Shown: in pieces, positions 16,564 through 25,531 of the stretch
How positions within the stretch are numbered: position 1 is the first letter of the stretch
Layout: each line of letters starts with the position of its first letter
NCBI RefSeq assembly: GCF_006874475.1
Contig: NZ_VIRM01000004.1
Coordinates: 1 to 64,000 of the forward strand
Length of the DNA stretch: 64,000 nucleotides
Reading direction: 5' to 3'
Source: Microbispora hainanensis
GTDB lineage: Bacteria > Actinomycetota > Actinomycetes > Streptosporangiales > Streptosporangiaceae
Notes under the pieces: generated by a model
Seen by the model: the letters and a program-made list of their open reading frames with translations, nothing else
Database searches by the model: none
Told to the model about the DNA's origin: nothing
Made by a program: the position numbers and the translations under genes

Positions 16564-19500
16564 TCAGCTCACCGCCTCGGGGGACAGGCGGAACAGCTCG
16601 CGCAGCTCCGCCGTGGACAGCGCGGCGATCCAGTCCTCGCCCGTCCCGACGACGCTCTGGGCCAGGGCCTTCTTGCGCTCGATCATCTCGTCGATCCGCT
16701 CCTCCAGGGTCCCTGCGCAGACGAACTTCCTGACCTGCACGTTGCGGGTCTGGCCGATGCGGAACGCCCGGTCGGTCGCCTGGTCCTCCACGGCGGGGTT
16801 CCACCACCGGTCCACGTGCACGACGTGGTTGGCCGCGGTGAGGTTGAGGCCGGTGCCGGCGGCCTTGAGCGACAGCAGGAAGATCATCGGCTCGTTCTCG
16901 GTCTGGAACCGCTCCACCAGCCCGTCGCGCGTCTTCTTCGGCAGCCCGCCGTGCAGCCACAGCACCGGGCGGTCGAGACGCGCCGCCAGGTAGGGCTGCA
17001 GCATCGAGCCGAACTCGGCGTACTGCGTGAAGACGAGTGCCTTGTCGCCCTCGCTGAGGATCTCCTCGGCCAGCTCCTCCAGCCGGGCCAGCTTCCCCGA
17101 CCTGCCGGACAGCCGGGAGCCGTCCTTGAGCAGATGGGCGGGGTGGTTGCACACCTGCTTGAGCCTGGTCATCGCGGCCAGGACGTTCCCGCGCCGCTCG
17201 ATGCCCTCGCTGCCGGCGATCCTGTCCATCATGTCCTCGACGACCGCCTGGTAGAGGCTCGCCTGCTCGGGCGTGAGCGTGCACCAGACCTTCATCTCCA
17301 TCTTGTCCGGGAGGTCGGAGATGATCGTCTTGTCGGTCTTGAGGCGCCGGAGCACGAACGGGCCGGTCGCCCGCTTGAGTGCGGCGGTCGCCATCTCGTC
17401 GCCCCGCCGTTCGATCGGCTCCTGGTAGCGGTCGCGGAAGGCCCGCGCCGATCCGAGCAGGCCGGGGTTGCAGAACTCCATGATCGACCACAGCTCGGCC
17501 AGATGGTTCTCGACCGGGGTGCCGGTCAGCGCCAGCCGCGTCCGCGCGGGCAGCGAGCGCACCGCCTGGGCCTGCCGGGCGGCGGCGTTCTTGACGGCCT
17601 GGGCCTCGTCGCAGACGACCCGGGCCCAGGTGAACCGGGCCAGGGCGTCGCGGTCGCGTAACGCCGTGCCGTACGTCGTGAGGACGAGGTCGGCCGCGCC
17701 GGCCCGCTCGGCCAGTTCCTCGCCACGCAGGCGGCCCGCGCCGTGATGGAGGTAGACGTCCAGCGAGGGCGCGAAGCGGGCGGCCTCCTTCTGCCAGTTG
17801 CTGAGCAGCGACATCGGGCACACCAGCAGCGTCGCCCCGGCCCGCTCGCCCGACTCCCGTTCCTTGACCAGGAGCGATAGCGTCTGGGCCGTTTTACCCA
17901 AGCCCATGTCGTCCGCGAGGATGGCGCCGAGCCCGATCTCGGACATGAAGCTGAGCCAGGCCAGGCCGCGTTCCTGATAGGGCCGGAGTGTGCCGTGGAA
18001 GGCGGCCGGGGTCGCGACGGGTTCGAGGCGGCGGTCGGCCTCACCCGACAGCAGGTCGCCGAGCAGGCCGTCAGCGTCCACCTCAACGAGCGGAAGGTCG
18101 TCGTCCCCGCCGTGGATCAGCTCCTGGACGACCTCGCCGATCGTCATCTGACCGGAGCCGCGTCGCTCCACCGCCTTGAGCGCGGCCCCGAGCTGCCGGG
18201 CGTCCAGCTCGACCCACTGCCCGCGCAGCCGCACCAGCGGCACCTTGAGCCGCGCCAGCTCGGCCAGCTCCGCCTCGCTGATCGTCTCGTCGCCGACGGC
18301 CAGCTCGGCCCGGAAGTCCACGAGCTGCGCCAGCCCGAACCCCTGGTCGGAGGCGGCGCCGGGTCCGGAGCGGGACCGCGTGGTGAGCTTCAGGCCGAGC
18401 CGGGTGCGGCCCGCCCACGCGGGCAGTTGCACGCCGAAGCCGGCCGACTGCAGGAGGGGCGCGGCGTGCCGGAGGAAGTGGAAGGCCCCCTCCACGTCGA
18501 GGCCGACGTGCGCCGGCCGGGGATCGCGGAGCGCGTCGTCGATCCTCGGGTAGAGACGGGCCGCCCGGCCAAGCCCGGCGAGCAGCGTCTCGTCCGGCCG
18601 TCCAGGCAGGCCGGGCATGCTCTCGCCCGCCCAGACGAGGGGAGCGGGCACGTAGAGGCTCGGGTCCTCGGCCGACTGGAGAGCGAACTCGACCCGCCAC
18701 GCCCCGCCGCCGGCGGTCGTCTCGTGATCCGGCTGGTCCTCGGCGAGGAGGGGCTCGACGAGGCGGAAGCACACCCTGACCGGGCCGTCGAGCTGGTGGG
18801 CCGCCTTGAACCAGTCCTCCAGCGGCCGGGCCAGCGCCTCCGCCTCTTCCTCACGGGCGCCGGGGAGGGCCGCCGTGTCTCCGGTGAGCGCCACCGTCCA
18901 CCGGTCGGCCAGGGGGCTGCGCAGCCCGGGACGGTGCCCGCCGAGCAGGCGTTCCGGCAGCGCCTGCCGTACGGCGGCGTCGGCCAGGCCCGCCAGCGCC
19001 TCGGTCAGCACATGGGCGGACGGCCGCTCGTGCCCGACGGCCCGGCAGACCGGCGGCATGGCGGCGGCGAGCTCGCGGAAGCGGTCGGCGTGCGCGCCGG
19101 TCAGCACCGGCCGCCAGCGCGCCGCGTAACCGCCGTCCTCGGTGACGAGCTGGGGCAGCACCAGGCCACGCCGCACCAGGTCACGGGCATGGGCGGCGAC
19201 GACCGCGAGATAGCGCAGGGACGGCCCGGCGACGGGCGGCGGTTCGAACGCCTCCGTCAGCAGGCGCAGCGCGGGCCCCGGCTCGACCAGCAGCGCGGGC
19301 ACCCGCCACGGGCTGATCCTCGGTCGGCGCGCGGTGATCCGCAGGCCGGTCTCCGGGGAAGGGAGGGGACTGGTCGCCGAACTCGGCAGCAGCAGCACGG
19401 CGTCGCCGGACACGGCCTTGCCCGCCGCCTCGGCCGCGGCGTCCCCCCAGCGCGGCAGCTCCGCCGCCAGGGTGCTCGCCGGGACGGCGAAGGGATGGGG

Positions 19501-19599
19501 ACGCGCCTCGGCGCGGGAGGCCACAGGCTCCACCCCGGTCGTCTGCTCCGCCCAGAGCACGAGTTTCCCGCCGTCCCAGGCGGCGTGGATCACCAGCAC
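16564..19599 (-). CDS. SNF2-family helicase (RapA/HepA-like)
   Basis: Large ATPase of about 1011 residues. An N-terminal SNF2-associated region (1-530) is followed by the two RecA-like domains: Walker A ILADDMGLGKTAQTLSLL (about 566), VVCDEAQAVKN (DEAQ, about 665), ALTGTPVENHLAELWSIMEF, LVFTQYAEFGSM, SLKAAGTGLNLTAANHVVHV and DRAFRIGQTRNVQVRKFV. It should translocate along double-stranded DNA to remodel bound protein, for example RNA polymerase. GTG at 19599 is chosen since GGAGGAG lies five bases upstream; a TTG at 19617 gives six further residues. The adjoining SWIM protein is the likely partner. The pair is common in actinobacteria; its role is not settled. Confidence 0.92.
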   Translation of the reverse strand: MLVIHAAWDGGKLVLWAEQTTGVEPVASRAEARPHPFAVPASTLAAELPRWGDAAAEAAGKAVSGDAVLLLPSSATSPLPSPETGLRITARRPRISPWRVPALLVEPGPALRLLTEAFEPPPVAGPSLRYLAVVAAHARDLVRRGLVLPQLVTEDGGYAARWRPVLTGAHADRFRELAAAMPPVCRAVGHERPSAHVLTEALAGLADAAVRQALPERLLGGHRPGLRSPLADRWTVALTGDTAALPGAREEEAEALARPLEDWFKAAHQLDGPVRVCFRLVEPLLAEDQPDHETTAGGGAWRVEFALQSAEDPSLYVPAPLVWAGESMPGLPGRPDETLLAGLGRAARLYPRIDDALRDPRPAHVGLDVEGAFHFLRHAAPLLQSAGFGVQLPAWAGRTRLGLKLTTRSRSGPGAASDQGFGLAQLVDFRAELAVGDETISEAELAELARLKVPLVRLRGQWVELDARQLGAALKAVERRGSGQMTIGEVVQELIHGGDDDLPLVEVDADGLLGDLLSGEADRRLEPVATPAAFHGTLRPYQERGLAWLSFMSEIGLGAILADDMGLGKTAQTLSLLVKERESGERAGATLLVCPMSLLSNWQKEAARFAPSLDVYLHHGAGRLRGEELAERAGAADLVLTTYGTALRDRDALARFTWARVVCDEAQAVKNAAARQAQAVRSLPARTRLALTGTPVENHLAELWSIMEFCNPGLLGSARAFRDRYQEPIERRGDEMATAALKRATGPFVLRRLKTDKTIISDLPDKMEMKVWCTLTPEQASLYQAVVEDMMDRIAGSEGIERRGNVLAAMTRLKQVCNHPAHLLKDGSRLSGRSGKLARLEELAEEILSEGDKALVFTQYAEFGSMLQPYLAARLDRPVLWLHGGLPKKTRDGLVERFQTENEPMIFLLSLKAAGTGLNLTAANHVVHVDRWWNPAVEDQATDRAFRIGQTRNVQVRKFVCAGTLEERIDEMIERKKALAQSVVGTGEDWIAALSTAELRELFRLSPEAVS

Positions 19600-19716
19600 A
19601 CCGTCTCCTCCCGCCAATTCGGAACGCTAGCAGCGGCGGCGGTGCTCCCCGGCCGCTCCGCCGCCGGTCGGGTGATTCTTCGACAGCCCCTGCGGGAGAA
19701 CGTCGTCGCCGGGGCG

Positions 19717-20367
19717 TCACTCGGCGGGCGGGAGCCGTACGGCGATGTAGTGGCGCAGGTCGTCCTCGCCGAGCCGGGCTCCGGGGAGGGGTGATCGCGC
19801 GTCGGCGCGCAGGCCGTTCAGCATGATCTCCACCACGCGTTCCATGGCCTGCTCGTTGTGCATGCCCGGCGGCGTGTACACGTTCAGGGTCATCAGCAGA
19901 GCGACGTCGCCGGGACCGATGTCGGCGCGCAGCGCGCCGTCCGCCTGCGCCTGCTCGACCATGCGCAGGACGCCGGCGATCACCCGCTGCCGCATCGCAT
20001 TCAGGCCGGGGCCGGTGCGCAGTTGCTGGTGCAGATGCGGCTGGAGCTTCGCCGGCAGCACGCCCAGCCGCAGGGCGACCGAGCCGCGCAGGAAACGGCA
20101 CAGCGCGTGCCAGGCGTCCGGCTCCTCGTGCCACGACGTCTCCGCCAGGTCCACCAGGCGGCGGAGGCTCTCCTCGCCCACCGCCCGGAGCAGCGCGTCC
20201 CGGTCGGGGAAGCGGCGGTAGAGCGTGCCGACGCCGACGCCGGCGCGGCGGGCGACCTCCTCCAGCGGCACGTCGATGCCCTCTTCCAGGAACAGCTCCT
20301 GGGCCGCGGCGATGATCAGGTCCCGGTTGCGGCGCGCGTCGGCGCGCAGCCCCTTCTCCACGGCCAC
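19717..20367 (-). CDS. TetR-family transcriptional regulator
   Basis: Repressor-type regulator of 216 residues. The N-terminal helix-turn-helix (about 12-58) reads RRNRDLIIAAAQELFLEEG and VARRAGVGVGTLYRRFPDRD; the rest is a helical ligand domain resembling TetR_C groups that control oxidoreductases. GTG at 20367 begins the listed frame; a GTG two codons later (20361) has GAGG five bases upstream and is equally likely. It diverges from an FAD monooxygenase with two similar palindromes between them, so it probably represses both itself and the monooxygenase. Confidence 0.9.
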   Translation of the reverse strand: MAVEKGLRADARRNRDLIIAAAQELFLEEGIDVPLEEVARRAGVGVGTLYRRFPDRDALLRAVGEESLRRLVDLAETSWHEEPDAWHALCRFLRGSVALRLGVLPAKLQPHLHQQLRTGPGLNAMRQRVIAGVLRMVEQAQADGALRADIGPGDVALLMTLNVYTPPGMHNEQAMERVVEIMLNGLRADARSPLPGARLGEDDLRHYIAVRLPPAE

Positions 20368-20383
20368 CTCATCAGAAGGATCT

Positions 20384-20398
20384 GGACGATTTTCCTCC
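20384..20398. promoter_or_regulatory. Imperfect operator palindrome, TetR proximal
   Basis: GGACGATTTTCCTCC on the plus strand matches the nearby perfect palindrome at 13 of 15 bases when reverse-complemented. It lies about 17 bases before the TetR start. Confidence 0.5.
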
Positions 20399-20421
20399 GC
20401 TTAGGATACCGTCGCTTATAT

Positions 20422-20436
20422 GGAGGAAATTCCTCC
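20422..20436. promoter_or_regulatory. Perfect operator palindrome, monooxygenase proximal
   Basis: GGAGGAAATTCCTCC, two 7-base arms around a central A. It overlaps the end of a TTATAT hexamer and lies 16 bases before the monooxygenase ATG at 20453, a position at which a bound TetR dimer would block transcription. Centres of the two palindromes are 38 bases apart. Confidence 0.65.
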
Positions 20437-20452
20437 GGTTATGGGGTGCGTC

Positions 20453-21604
20453 ATGAGCACAGTGCTGATCTCGGGGGCCGGGATCGCGGGGCCGACGCTG
20501 GCCTACTGGCTGGCCGGGCATGGATTCCGGGTCACGGTGGTGGAACGCGGGGGACGGCTCCGGTCCAGCGGCAACCCGGTGGACGTCCGAGGGCCGGCCG
20601 TCCCCGTCGCGGAACGGATGGGGCTAATGCCCCGGCTGCGCCGGGCCGCCACCGGCACCACGGGGGTCGGCTTCGTCGACGCGGCGGGCAGGCGGGTCGG
20701 CCGGATGGACATGCGCGCCGTGCAGCGGCCGGACGAGGTCGAGGTGCCGCGCGGCGACCTCGCGTCGATCCTCTACGAGGCGAGCCGCGACCGCGCCGAG
20801 TTCCTCTTCGACGACTCCATCACGGCGCTCGCCCAGGACGAGCACGGGGCGGACGTCACCTTCGAGCGGGCCGCCCCCCGCCGCTTCGACCTGGTGATCG
20901 GGGCCGACGGCCTCCATTCGGTGACGCGGCGCCTCGCGTTCGGCCGGGAGACGGGGACGCCGCAGAGCGGGCTCGTGCGGCACATGGGCCTGTACGTCGC
21001 GACGACGCCGCTGCCCGAAGGGGCCGCCGGGGCCGGCCGGGACATCCTCATGCACAACACGCCCGGCAAGGCGGTCGCCGTCAATCCCCGGCCCGGGGGC
21101 GCGTTCTTCCTCTACCGCAGCCCCGAGGAGCCCGGCTTCGACCACCGCGACACCGACCAGCACAAGTGGATGCTGATCGACGCCTTCGCCGGCGTGGCCT
21201 GGCGGGCGCCGGAGCTGCTCGGCCACGTACGCGCCGCCGACGACCTCTACTTCGACTCCGTCAGTCAGGTGCGCCTGCCCCGCTGGTGGAAGGGCCGTGT
21301 CGCGCTCCTCGGCGACGCCGCGTCCTGCGTCTCGCTGTTCGGGGATGGTTCCACCCTGGCCATGGCGGGGGCGTTCACCCTCGCCGAGGCGCTGGCCGTC
21401 CACTCCGGCGACCCCGCGGCGGCCTTCCGCGCGTACGAGGCGGCGCACCGGCGCCTGGTGGAGCCCAAGCAGCGCGGCGTCGCGCAGGCGTCGGCACTCC
21501 TGGTGCCCGCGACGCGAGGCGGCATCCTCGCCAGGAACCTGGCCACCCGCCTGTGGCCTGCCGTGGCCGCCGCCACGCGGCTCAAGCACGCCCTCGCCTG
21601 GTGA
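20453..21604 (+). CDS. FAD-dependent monooxygenase (aromatic hydroxylase type)
   Basis: Flavoprotein of 383 residues of the PHBH/UbiH-like class. It has the N-terminal FAD dinucleotide fold VLISGAGIAGPTLAYWLA with E at the end of strand 2 (VVERGG), the DG motif in DLVIGADGLHSVTRR, and the GD motif VALLGDAASCVSLFGDG. It would hydroxylate a small organic substrate with NAD(P)H and O2; many TetR-linked homologues act on antibiotics such as tetracyclines or rifamycin, or on aromatic compounds. ATG at 20453 is chosen; an in-frame ATG at 20420 overlaps the operator palindrome and would add 11 residues. Probably controlled by the divergent TetR gene. Confidence 0.88.
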   Translation: MSTVLISGAGIAGPTLAYWLAGHGFRVTVVERGGRLRSSGNPVDVRGPAVPVAERMGLMPRLRRAATGTTGVGFVDAAGRRVGRMDMRAVQRPDEVEVPRGDLASILYEASRDRAEFLFDDSITALAQDEHGADVTFERAAPRRFDLVIGADGLHSVTRRLAFGRETGTPQSGLVRHMGLYVATTPLPEGAAGAGRDILMHNTPGKAVAVNPRPGGAFFLYRSPEEPGFDHRDTDQHKWMLIDAFAGVAWRAPELLGHVRAADDLYFDSVSQVRLPRWWKGRVALLGDAASCVSLFGDGSTLAMAGAFTLAEALAVHSGDPAAAFRAYEAAHRRLVEPKQRGVAQASALLVPATRGGILARNLATRLWPAVAAATRLKHALAW

Positions 21605-21639
21605 GCGGGGGCGTGGCCCCTGGCACAACTCGAACGTCG

Positions 21640-22476
21640 CTAGGCGGGGAAGGCGAAGAGGCGATACCGCGCGACTTCGACGAACCCGAATCGCCGGTAC
21701 AGCGGCTCACCGGCCGGGCTCGCGGCGAGTGCCGCCAGCCGCGCACCGCGGTCGCGTCCCACGCGGAGCGCTGCCGCGGTCAGTGCTGTGCCGATGCCGC
21801 GCCGGCGATGCGTGTCCGCGACATGGACGAGGAAGATCCCGGCCACGTCGTGGACTGCGATCACTGTGGCCGTCCCGGCCACACGGTCGTCGAGAACCGC
21901 CGCCAGGCGGACGATGTCCGCGTTGTCCCGGCGTTGCGATTCGATCCGCACGATGTCGGGTTCGAGGTCCGGTGCGACGCCCATGGAAGCGCTGTAGGTG
22001 CGTACCAGTTCCGGCAGCCGGTCGTGATCGGTCACCGCCTCGTTCCGCAGGCCGGCCGGCGGATCCATCGGATCCACAGCCTGGTCGAGCGATCTGACCA
22101 TCACGGGGAGCGTTGTCAGTTCCTGTGCTCCGTGCGTGGTCAGGGCGTACGCCGTGCCCGCGGGGCTGTCCGGGCCGACCCACCACCACCACGGCACTCC
22201 CGCGAGCCGGTCTCGGGCGGTGGCGGAGATCCGCTCGACCGCGTCCAGGGAGCGGACCCGGACCACGCCGTTGAACTGTGGCTGAGCCAGCCCGCTGCGG
22301 AAGTAGTCGAGGTCACCCTCACCGCGGTCCGCCATGCCCCAGCCGGTGAGGTACTGGCGGAAGTTGGCGGTCACGCGGGCCATGCTCCCGGGGTGCCGCA
22401 GGGCGCGCGGGGCACGGCTGCCCGGGGACGCGGCCGCCGCGAGCGGTTCGCCGGGTCCGTCTGACACGTTCGTCAT
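21640..22476 (-). CDS. GNAT-family N-acetyltransferase
   Basis: Protein of 278 residues with a C-terminal GNAT fold (about 150-275): acetyl-CoA loop VADTHRRRGIGTALTAAAL (Q/RxxGxG/A type) and a closing AGEPLYRRFGFVEVARYRLF. The N-terminal half is degenerate and may be a second, non-catalytic GNAT-like domain with WWWWVGPDSPAGTAYA. Start MTNVSDG at 22476 is supported by GAGGTGA six bases upstream. Substrate unknown. It converges on the FAD monooxygenase (35-base gap). Confidence 0.85.
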   Translation of the reverse strand: MTNVSDGPGEPLAAAASPGSRAPRALRHPGSMARVTANFRQYLTGWGMADRGEGDLDYFRSGLAQPQFNGVVRVRSLDAVERISATARDRLAGVPWWWWVGPDSPAGTAYALTTHGAQELTTLPVMVRSLDQAVDPMDPPAGLRNEAVTDHDRLPELVRTYSASMGVAPDLEPDIVRIESQRRDNADIVRLAAVLDDRVAGTATVIAVHDVAGIFLVHVADTHRRRGIGTALTAAALRVGRDRGARLAALAASPAGEPLYRRFGFVEVARYRLFAFPA

Positions 22477-22663
22477 GGGTGTCACCTCTGTCTGGAAGCC
22501 TCGTGCCTGCCCGAGGGCGGCCCGCGGGTGGTACGACGGACTCGAAGGCGCCGGCCGCGCCCCCCACGGGCTGCACCGTGGACCTCGCCGGTCCGTCACG
22601 GCCGTCGAACACCGCCTGACGGAACCGGGGAGCCGGCGGCCGGAGGCCCGTCGCGTCGTCCCC

Positions 22664-23401
22664 TCAGAGGCCGGACGTCCGCCACGTGGTGCCGGTGGCG
22701 GTGACGGCGAAGGCCTCGTAGCCGTCCAGCTCCTCCACCCACTCCCGCGCGGCGCCGCCCATGGCGAGGGCGCCCGTGGCGTACGCGTCGGCCAGGGCGA
22801 GGTCCGGCCCGATCACCGTCACCGAGGCCAGCTCGGCGGCGGGCCTGCCGGTGTGGGGGTCGATGACGTGCGCCCCGCGCTCCGCGGTGCCCGAGGTGGC
22901 CACGGCGAGGTCGTCGCCCGTCACCACGGCGGCCAGGTCTCCAGGCCGGAGCGGGTGGGCGATGCCGACCCGCCAGGAACGGCCGGGGTCCGGCGCGCCG
23001 GACAGCCGCACGTCGCCGCCGCCGTTCACGCAGTGGTCCGGCGCGCCCGCGTCGCGCAGCATGGCGGAGGCCCGTTCGACCGCCCATCCCTTGACGATGC
23101 CCGAAGGGTCGAGCCGGCCCCCGGGGTAGGCGGTGAAGTATCCGCGGGACCGGTCGGTCACCGACGCGCACATGCGGAGGATGCCGGCCACCTCCGGCGG
23201 ACAGTCGGCCAGGGCGATCTCACCCCTGCCCAGCCTGCTGACCGGGCTGTCCGGCTTGTAGGTCGAGAAGACCGCGTCGACGTGGTGCAGCCAGGCCACC
23301 GCCTCCGCCACGTACGTCTCGGCGTCGTCGTGGCGTCCGCCGCGGTGACGTACGTCGAAGGAGAAGACGGTGCCCATCACGTGCTCGACGTGGCGGGTCA
23401 C
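22664..23401 (-). CDS. apbE: FAD:protein FMN transferase
   Basis: Flavin transferase of 245 residues. It attaches FMN from FAD to a Thr of a partner protein. Motifs: HVMGTVFSFDV at the start, STYKPDSPVSRL, YFTAYPGGRLDPSGIVKGWAVERA and HCVNGGGDVRLSG, with metal-site TGALAMGG near the end. It is shorter than average (300 or more) and lacks a lipoprotein signal or Sec peptide, though homologues may work outside. Its ATG overlaps the FMN-binding gene stop by four bases, so the target is most likely that protein (motif DTVSGATYTS). Last gene of the operon. Confidence 0.92.
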   Translation of the reverse strand: MTRHVEHVMGTVFSFDVRHRGGRHDDAETYVAEAVAWLHHVDAVFSTYKPDSPVSRLGRGEIALADCPPEVAGILRMCASVTDRSRGYFTAYPGGRLDPSGIVKGWAVERASAMLRDAGAPDHCVNGGGDVRLSGAPDPGRSWRVGIAHPLRPGDLAAVVTGDDLAVATSGTAERGAHVIDPHTGRPAAELASVTVIGPDLALADAYATGALAMGGAAREWVEELDGYEAFAVTATGTTWRTSGL

Positions 23402-23988
23402 AGGCCGGCCTTGTCGAGCGCGCTCTGCAGGGAGCGGATGTAGCCCTCGCTGGTGTAGGTGGCGCCGGAGACCGTGTCGATCTGGGCGGATCGCGCCGAC
23501 AGCGCCTCCTCGTTCAGGATCGGCAGCGCCTCGGTGTTGATCGCTATGTCGCGGCGGTTGTTGGCGGGGGCCACCGGCACCTTGATCCCGGCCAGCCTCC
23601 CCCCGGAGATCACGATCTGCACCTGCACCGGGCCCCAGCGGGTGTCGGCGGGGTCGCCGGTGACGGTCTTCTCACCGCTGGTGGCACCCGCGGCGGCGCC
23701 CTGCCCGGTCCACGCCGACCCGGAACCCGAGGTGTCCGGGGAGCCCTCGCCGAAACGGTCCCCGTCGTCCTCCCTGTCGTCCTGCCCGTCGCCCTGGACA
23801 CCGTTTTGGGCCCCGTTTTGGGCCCCGTTTTGGGCACCGTTTTGGGCACGGTCGCCGTCATCCGCGTCACCGCCCTCGGTGACGGCGGCCGGACGCTCGG
23901 CCAGCGAGGTCACCTCGTGCGGTTTGAAGGACAGCAGCAGCACGAGACCGACGGCGGTGGCGAGCACGGCCAGAATGGCTCTGCGCAT
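23398..23988 (-). CDS. Membrane-anchored FMN-binding protein
   Basis: Protein of 196 residues: an N-terminal membrane anchor (about 4-21, AILAVLATAVGLVLLL), an acidic, Asn/Gly/Gln-rich linker (about 40-100) with four NGAQ-type repeats, and an FMN_bind domain (about 105-196). The last contains DTVSGATYTSEGY, the DxxSGAT flavinylation site, with Thr at about 177 as FMN acceptor. It probably shuttles electrons outside the membrane between the flavocytochrome coded just upstream and another acceptor. ATG at 23988 has GGGAG five bases upstream. Flavinylated by the ApbE homologue coded after it. Confidence 0.9.
   Translation of the reverse strand: MRRAILAVLATAVGLVLLLSFKPHEVTSLAERPAAVTEGGDADDGDRAQNGAQNGAQNGAQNGVQGDGQDDREDDGDRFGEGSPDTSGSGSAWTGQGAAAGATSGEKTVTGDPADTRWGPVQVQIVISGGRLAGIKVPVAPANNRRDIAINTEALPILNEEALSARSAQIDTVSGATYTSEGYIRSLQSALDKAGL
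23801..23848. repeat. 12-base tandem repeat in FMN-binding protein linker
   Basis: Four near-identical copies of CCGTTTTGGGCM, coding on the minus strand for repeated Asn-Gly-Ala-Gln. The TTTT runs are unusually AT-rich for this genome. Confidence 0.9.
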
Positions 23989-24008
23989 GGAACTCCCATC
24001 AAGGACGA

Positions 24009-25382
24009 TCAGAACTCGAACGATTCGTGGTGGATGCGGCGCTTCGGCACTCCGGCGGCCCGCAGGGCGGCGGTGACGGTGTTCGTCATCTCGGCAGGCC
24101 CGCAGACGTACGCCTCGTGATCGGTCAGATCGGGCACCAGCCCGGCGAGCGTCGCGGGTGTGAAAGGGTCGCCGATCAGGGCCCGGGGGCCGACGCAGTA
24201 GTGCAGGGTCGCGCCGCGCGCCGTGGCGATCTCCTCGAGCTCGGCGCGGAACACCAGGTGCCGTTCGTCGCGCGCACGGTAGAGGAGGGTCAGGTCGCCG
24301 GGGGCGGCCGGCACCGACTCGAACAGCGCGCGCAGCGGCGTGATGCCGACGCCGCCCGCGACGAGCAGCACCTTGCGCGCCCGGCGCCCGCCGGCGGTGA
24401 ACGCGCCGTACGGCCCCTCGGCGAGCACCCGGGTGCCGGGCCGCAGGCCGGCGAGACGGCGGCTCTGGTCGCCCAGGTCCTTCACCGTGATCCGCATCTC
24501 GCCCGCGCCGGGCGGGGCGGACAGCGAGTAGGGGTTGGGGGACCACCACAGGTCCCTGGTCAGGAACCGCCAGCGGAAGAACTGGCCGGGCTCGGCCCGC
24601 AGCCGGTCGAGGCGCCGCCCGGTCACGTACACGGAGACGACCCCCGGAGCCTCCGGCACCACCCGGGAGACTCTCAGGCGGTGCCGTACGGCCAGCCGTA
24701 CGGGCGTGAGGAAGCGATACCACGCGATCAGCGCCGCGACGCCCCAATAGAGGGCGTGCCAGGAGGCGCGGGCGACCGGGGCCACCGCGAACTCCGCGCC
24801 CGTGGCGAGCTGGTGCCCGAAGGCCAGCCAGGCGGCCAGGTAGGTGTAGAAGTGCAGGTGGAACCACGTCTCGTAGCGCAGCTTCGGACGGATCCTGCGG
24901 GCGGAGACGACGCCGACGCCCACCAGGAGCAGCAGCGCGACGGTGGCGTTCAGCACGTCGGGATAGGTGAGGTTCAGCGTCACCGTCTCGCCGACCACGC
25001 CGGTGCGGTCGGTCAGCGCGTAGCCCCAGATCGTCAGCAGCATGTGCGCCACCGCCAGGCCCACGACGTAGCGGCCGCCCATCGAGTGCCACCGGGCGAG
25101 CCGGTCTGAGCCGGCACCGCGCTCCAGCGCGGGAACCCGGGCCATCAGCGCCAGCAGCACGGCGATCGCGTATCCGGCGAGCAGCCCGGTGACGCGCCCC
25201 GCGTTCGTCAGCCAGCCGTCGAGTCCCACCACGACAGGCGTGTTCGCCCACCACATGCCGACGACCGCGACCACGCCCGCGGCGATGAGCGCCAGGACGG
25301 CCTCGGGGCGGGCGCGCACGCTCCGTCGCCGCCGATGCGCGTGCCTGGCCGTCACCGCCCTCCCCGGGAATGTGGTGGTCAC
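24009..25382 (-). CDS. Ferric-reductase-like transmembrane flavocytochrome
   Basis: Integral membrane oxidoreductase of 457 residues. The N-terminal half has about six helices with paired His residues in YVVGLAVAHMLLTIWGY and YETWFHLHFYTYLAAWLAFGHQL, fitting heme ligands of the ferric-reductase-like domain. The C-terminal half is an FNR-like module: FAD motif PNPYSLSAPPG (about residue 290) and NAD motif VAGGVGITPLRALFES, ending PKRRIHHESFEF. It passes electrons from NAD(P)H via FAD and heme across the membrane. GTG at 25382 has GAGGAG six bases upstream. It heads an operon with the FMN-binding protein and ApbE and faces a two-component system. Confidence 0.88.
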   Translation of the reverse strand: MTTTFPGRAVTARHAHRRRRSVRARPEAVLALIAAGVVAVVGMWWANTPVVVGLDGWLTNAGRVTGLLAGYAIAVLLALMARVPALERGAGSDRLARWHSMGGRYVVGLAVAHMLLTIWGYALTDRTGVVGETVTLNLTYPDVLNATVALLLLVGVGVVSARRIRPKLRYETWFHLHFYTYLAAWLAFGHQLATGAEFAVAPVARASWHALYWGVAALIAWYRFLTPVRLAVRHRLRVSRVVPEAPGVVSVYVTGRRLDRLRAEPGQFFRWRFLTRDLWWSPNPYSLSAPPGAGEMRITVKDLGDQSRRLAGLRPGTRVLAEGPYGAFTAGGRRARKVLLVAGGVGITPLRALFESVPAAPGDLTLLYRARDERHLVFRAELEEIATARGATLHYCVGPRALIGDPFTPATLAGLVPDLTDHEAYVCGPAEMTNTVTAALRAAGVPKRRIHHESFEF

Positions 25383-25426
25383 GGGTGTCTCCTCGTCGTC
25401 ATCACGCGACACACCGTGCCAACGAA

Positions 25427-25485
25427 ACCTCTCGTTTTCCTATGAACCGGGGCATTTGCGGACTCTTCATAGGATTTTCAGAGGT
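25427..25485. promoter_or_regulatory. Interrupted inverted repeat between flavocytochrome operon and response regulator
   Basis: ACCTCT and CCTATGAA (25427-25446) are mirrored by TTCATAGG and AGAGGT (25466-25485), with a 19-base spacer and mismatched six-base middle parts. It is centred in the 149-base divergent promoter region, so it is a candidate binding site for the response regulator or an RNA hairpin. Confidence 0.5.
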
Positions 25486-25531
25486 GGCTCACAGGGTAGC
25501 CCTGGTGAGCGGGGAGGACCCTGTAAGCATC

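Noticed and set aside
15679-19599. Phage defence system based on SNF2 helicase and SWIM protein
   Set aside because: No nuclease, methylase or other effector adjacent, and the pair is widespread in actinobacterial chromosomes.
19700-22480. Antibiotic biosynthesis cluster around the FAD monooxygenase
   Set aside because: Only TetR, monooxygenase and GNAT genes; no synthase, carrier or transporter genes. A resistance or detox switch fits better.
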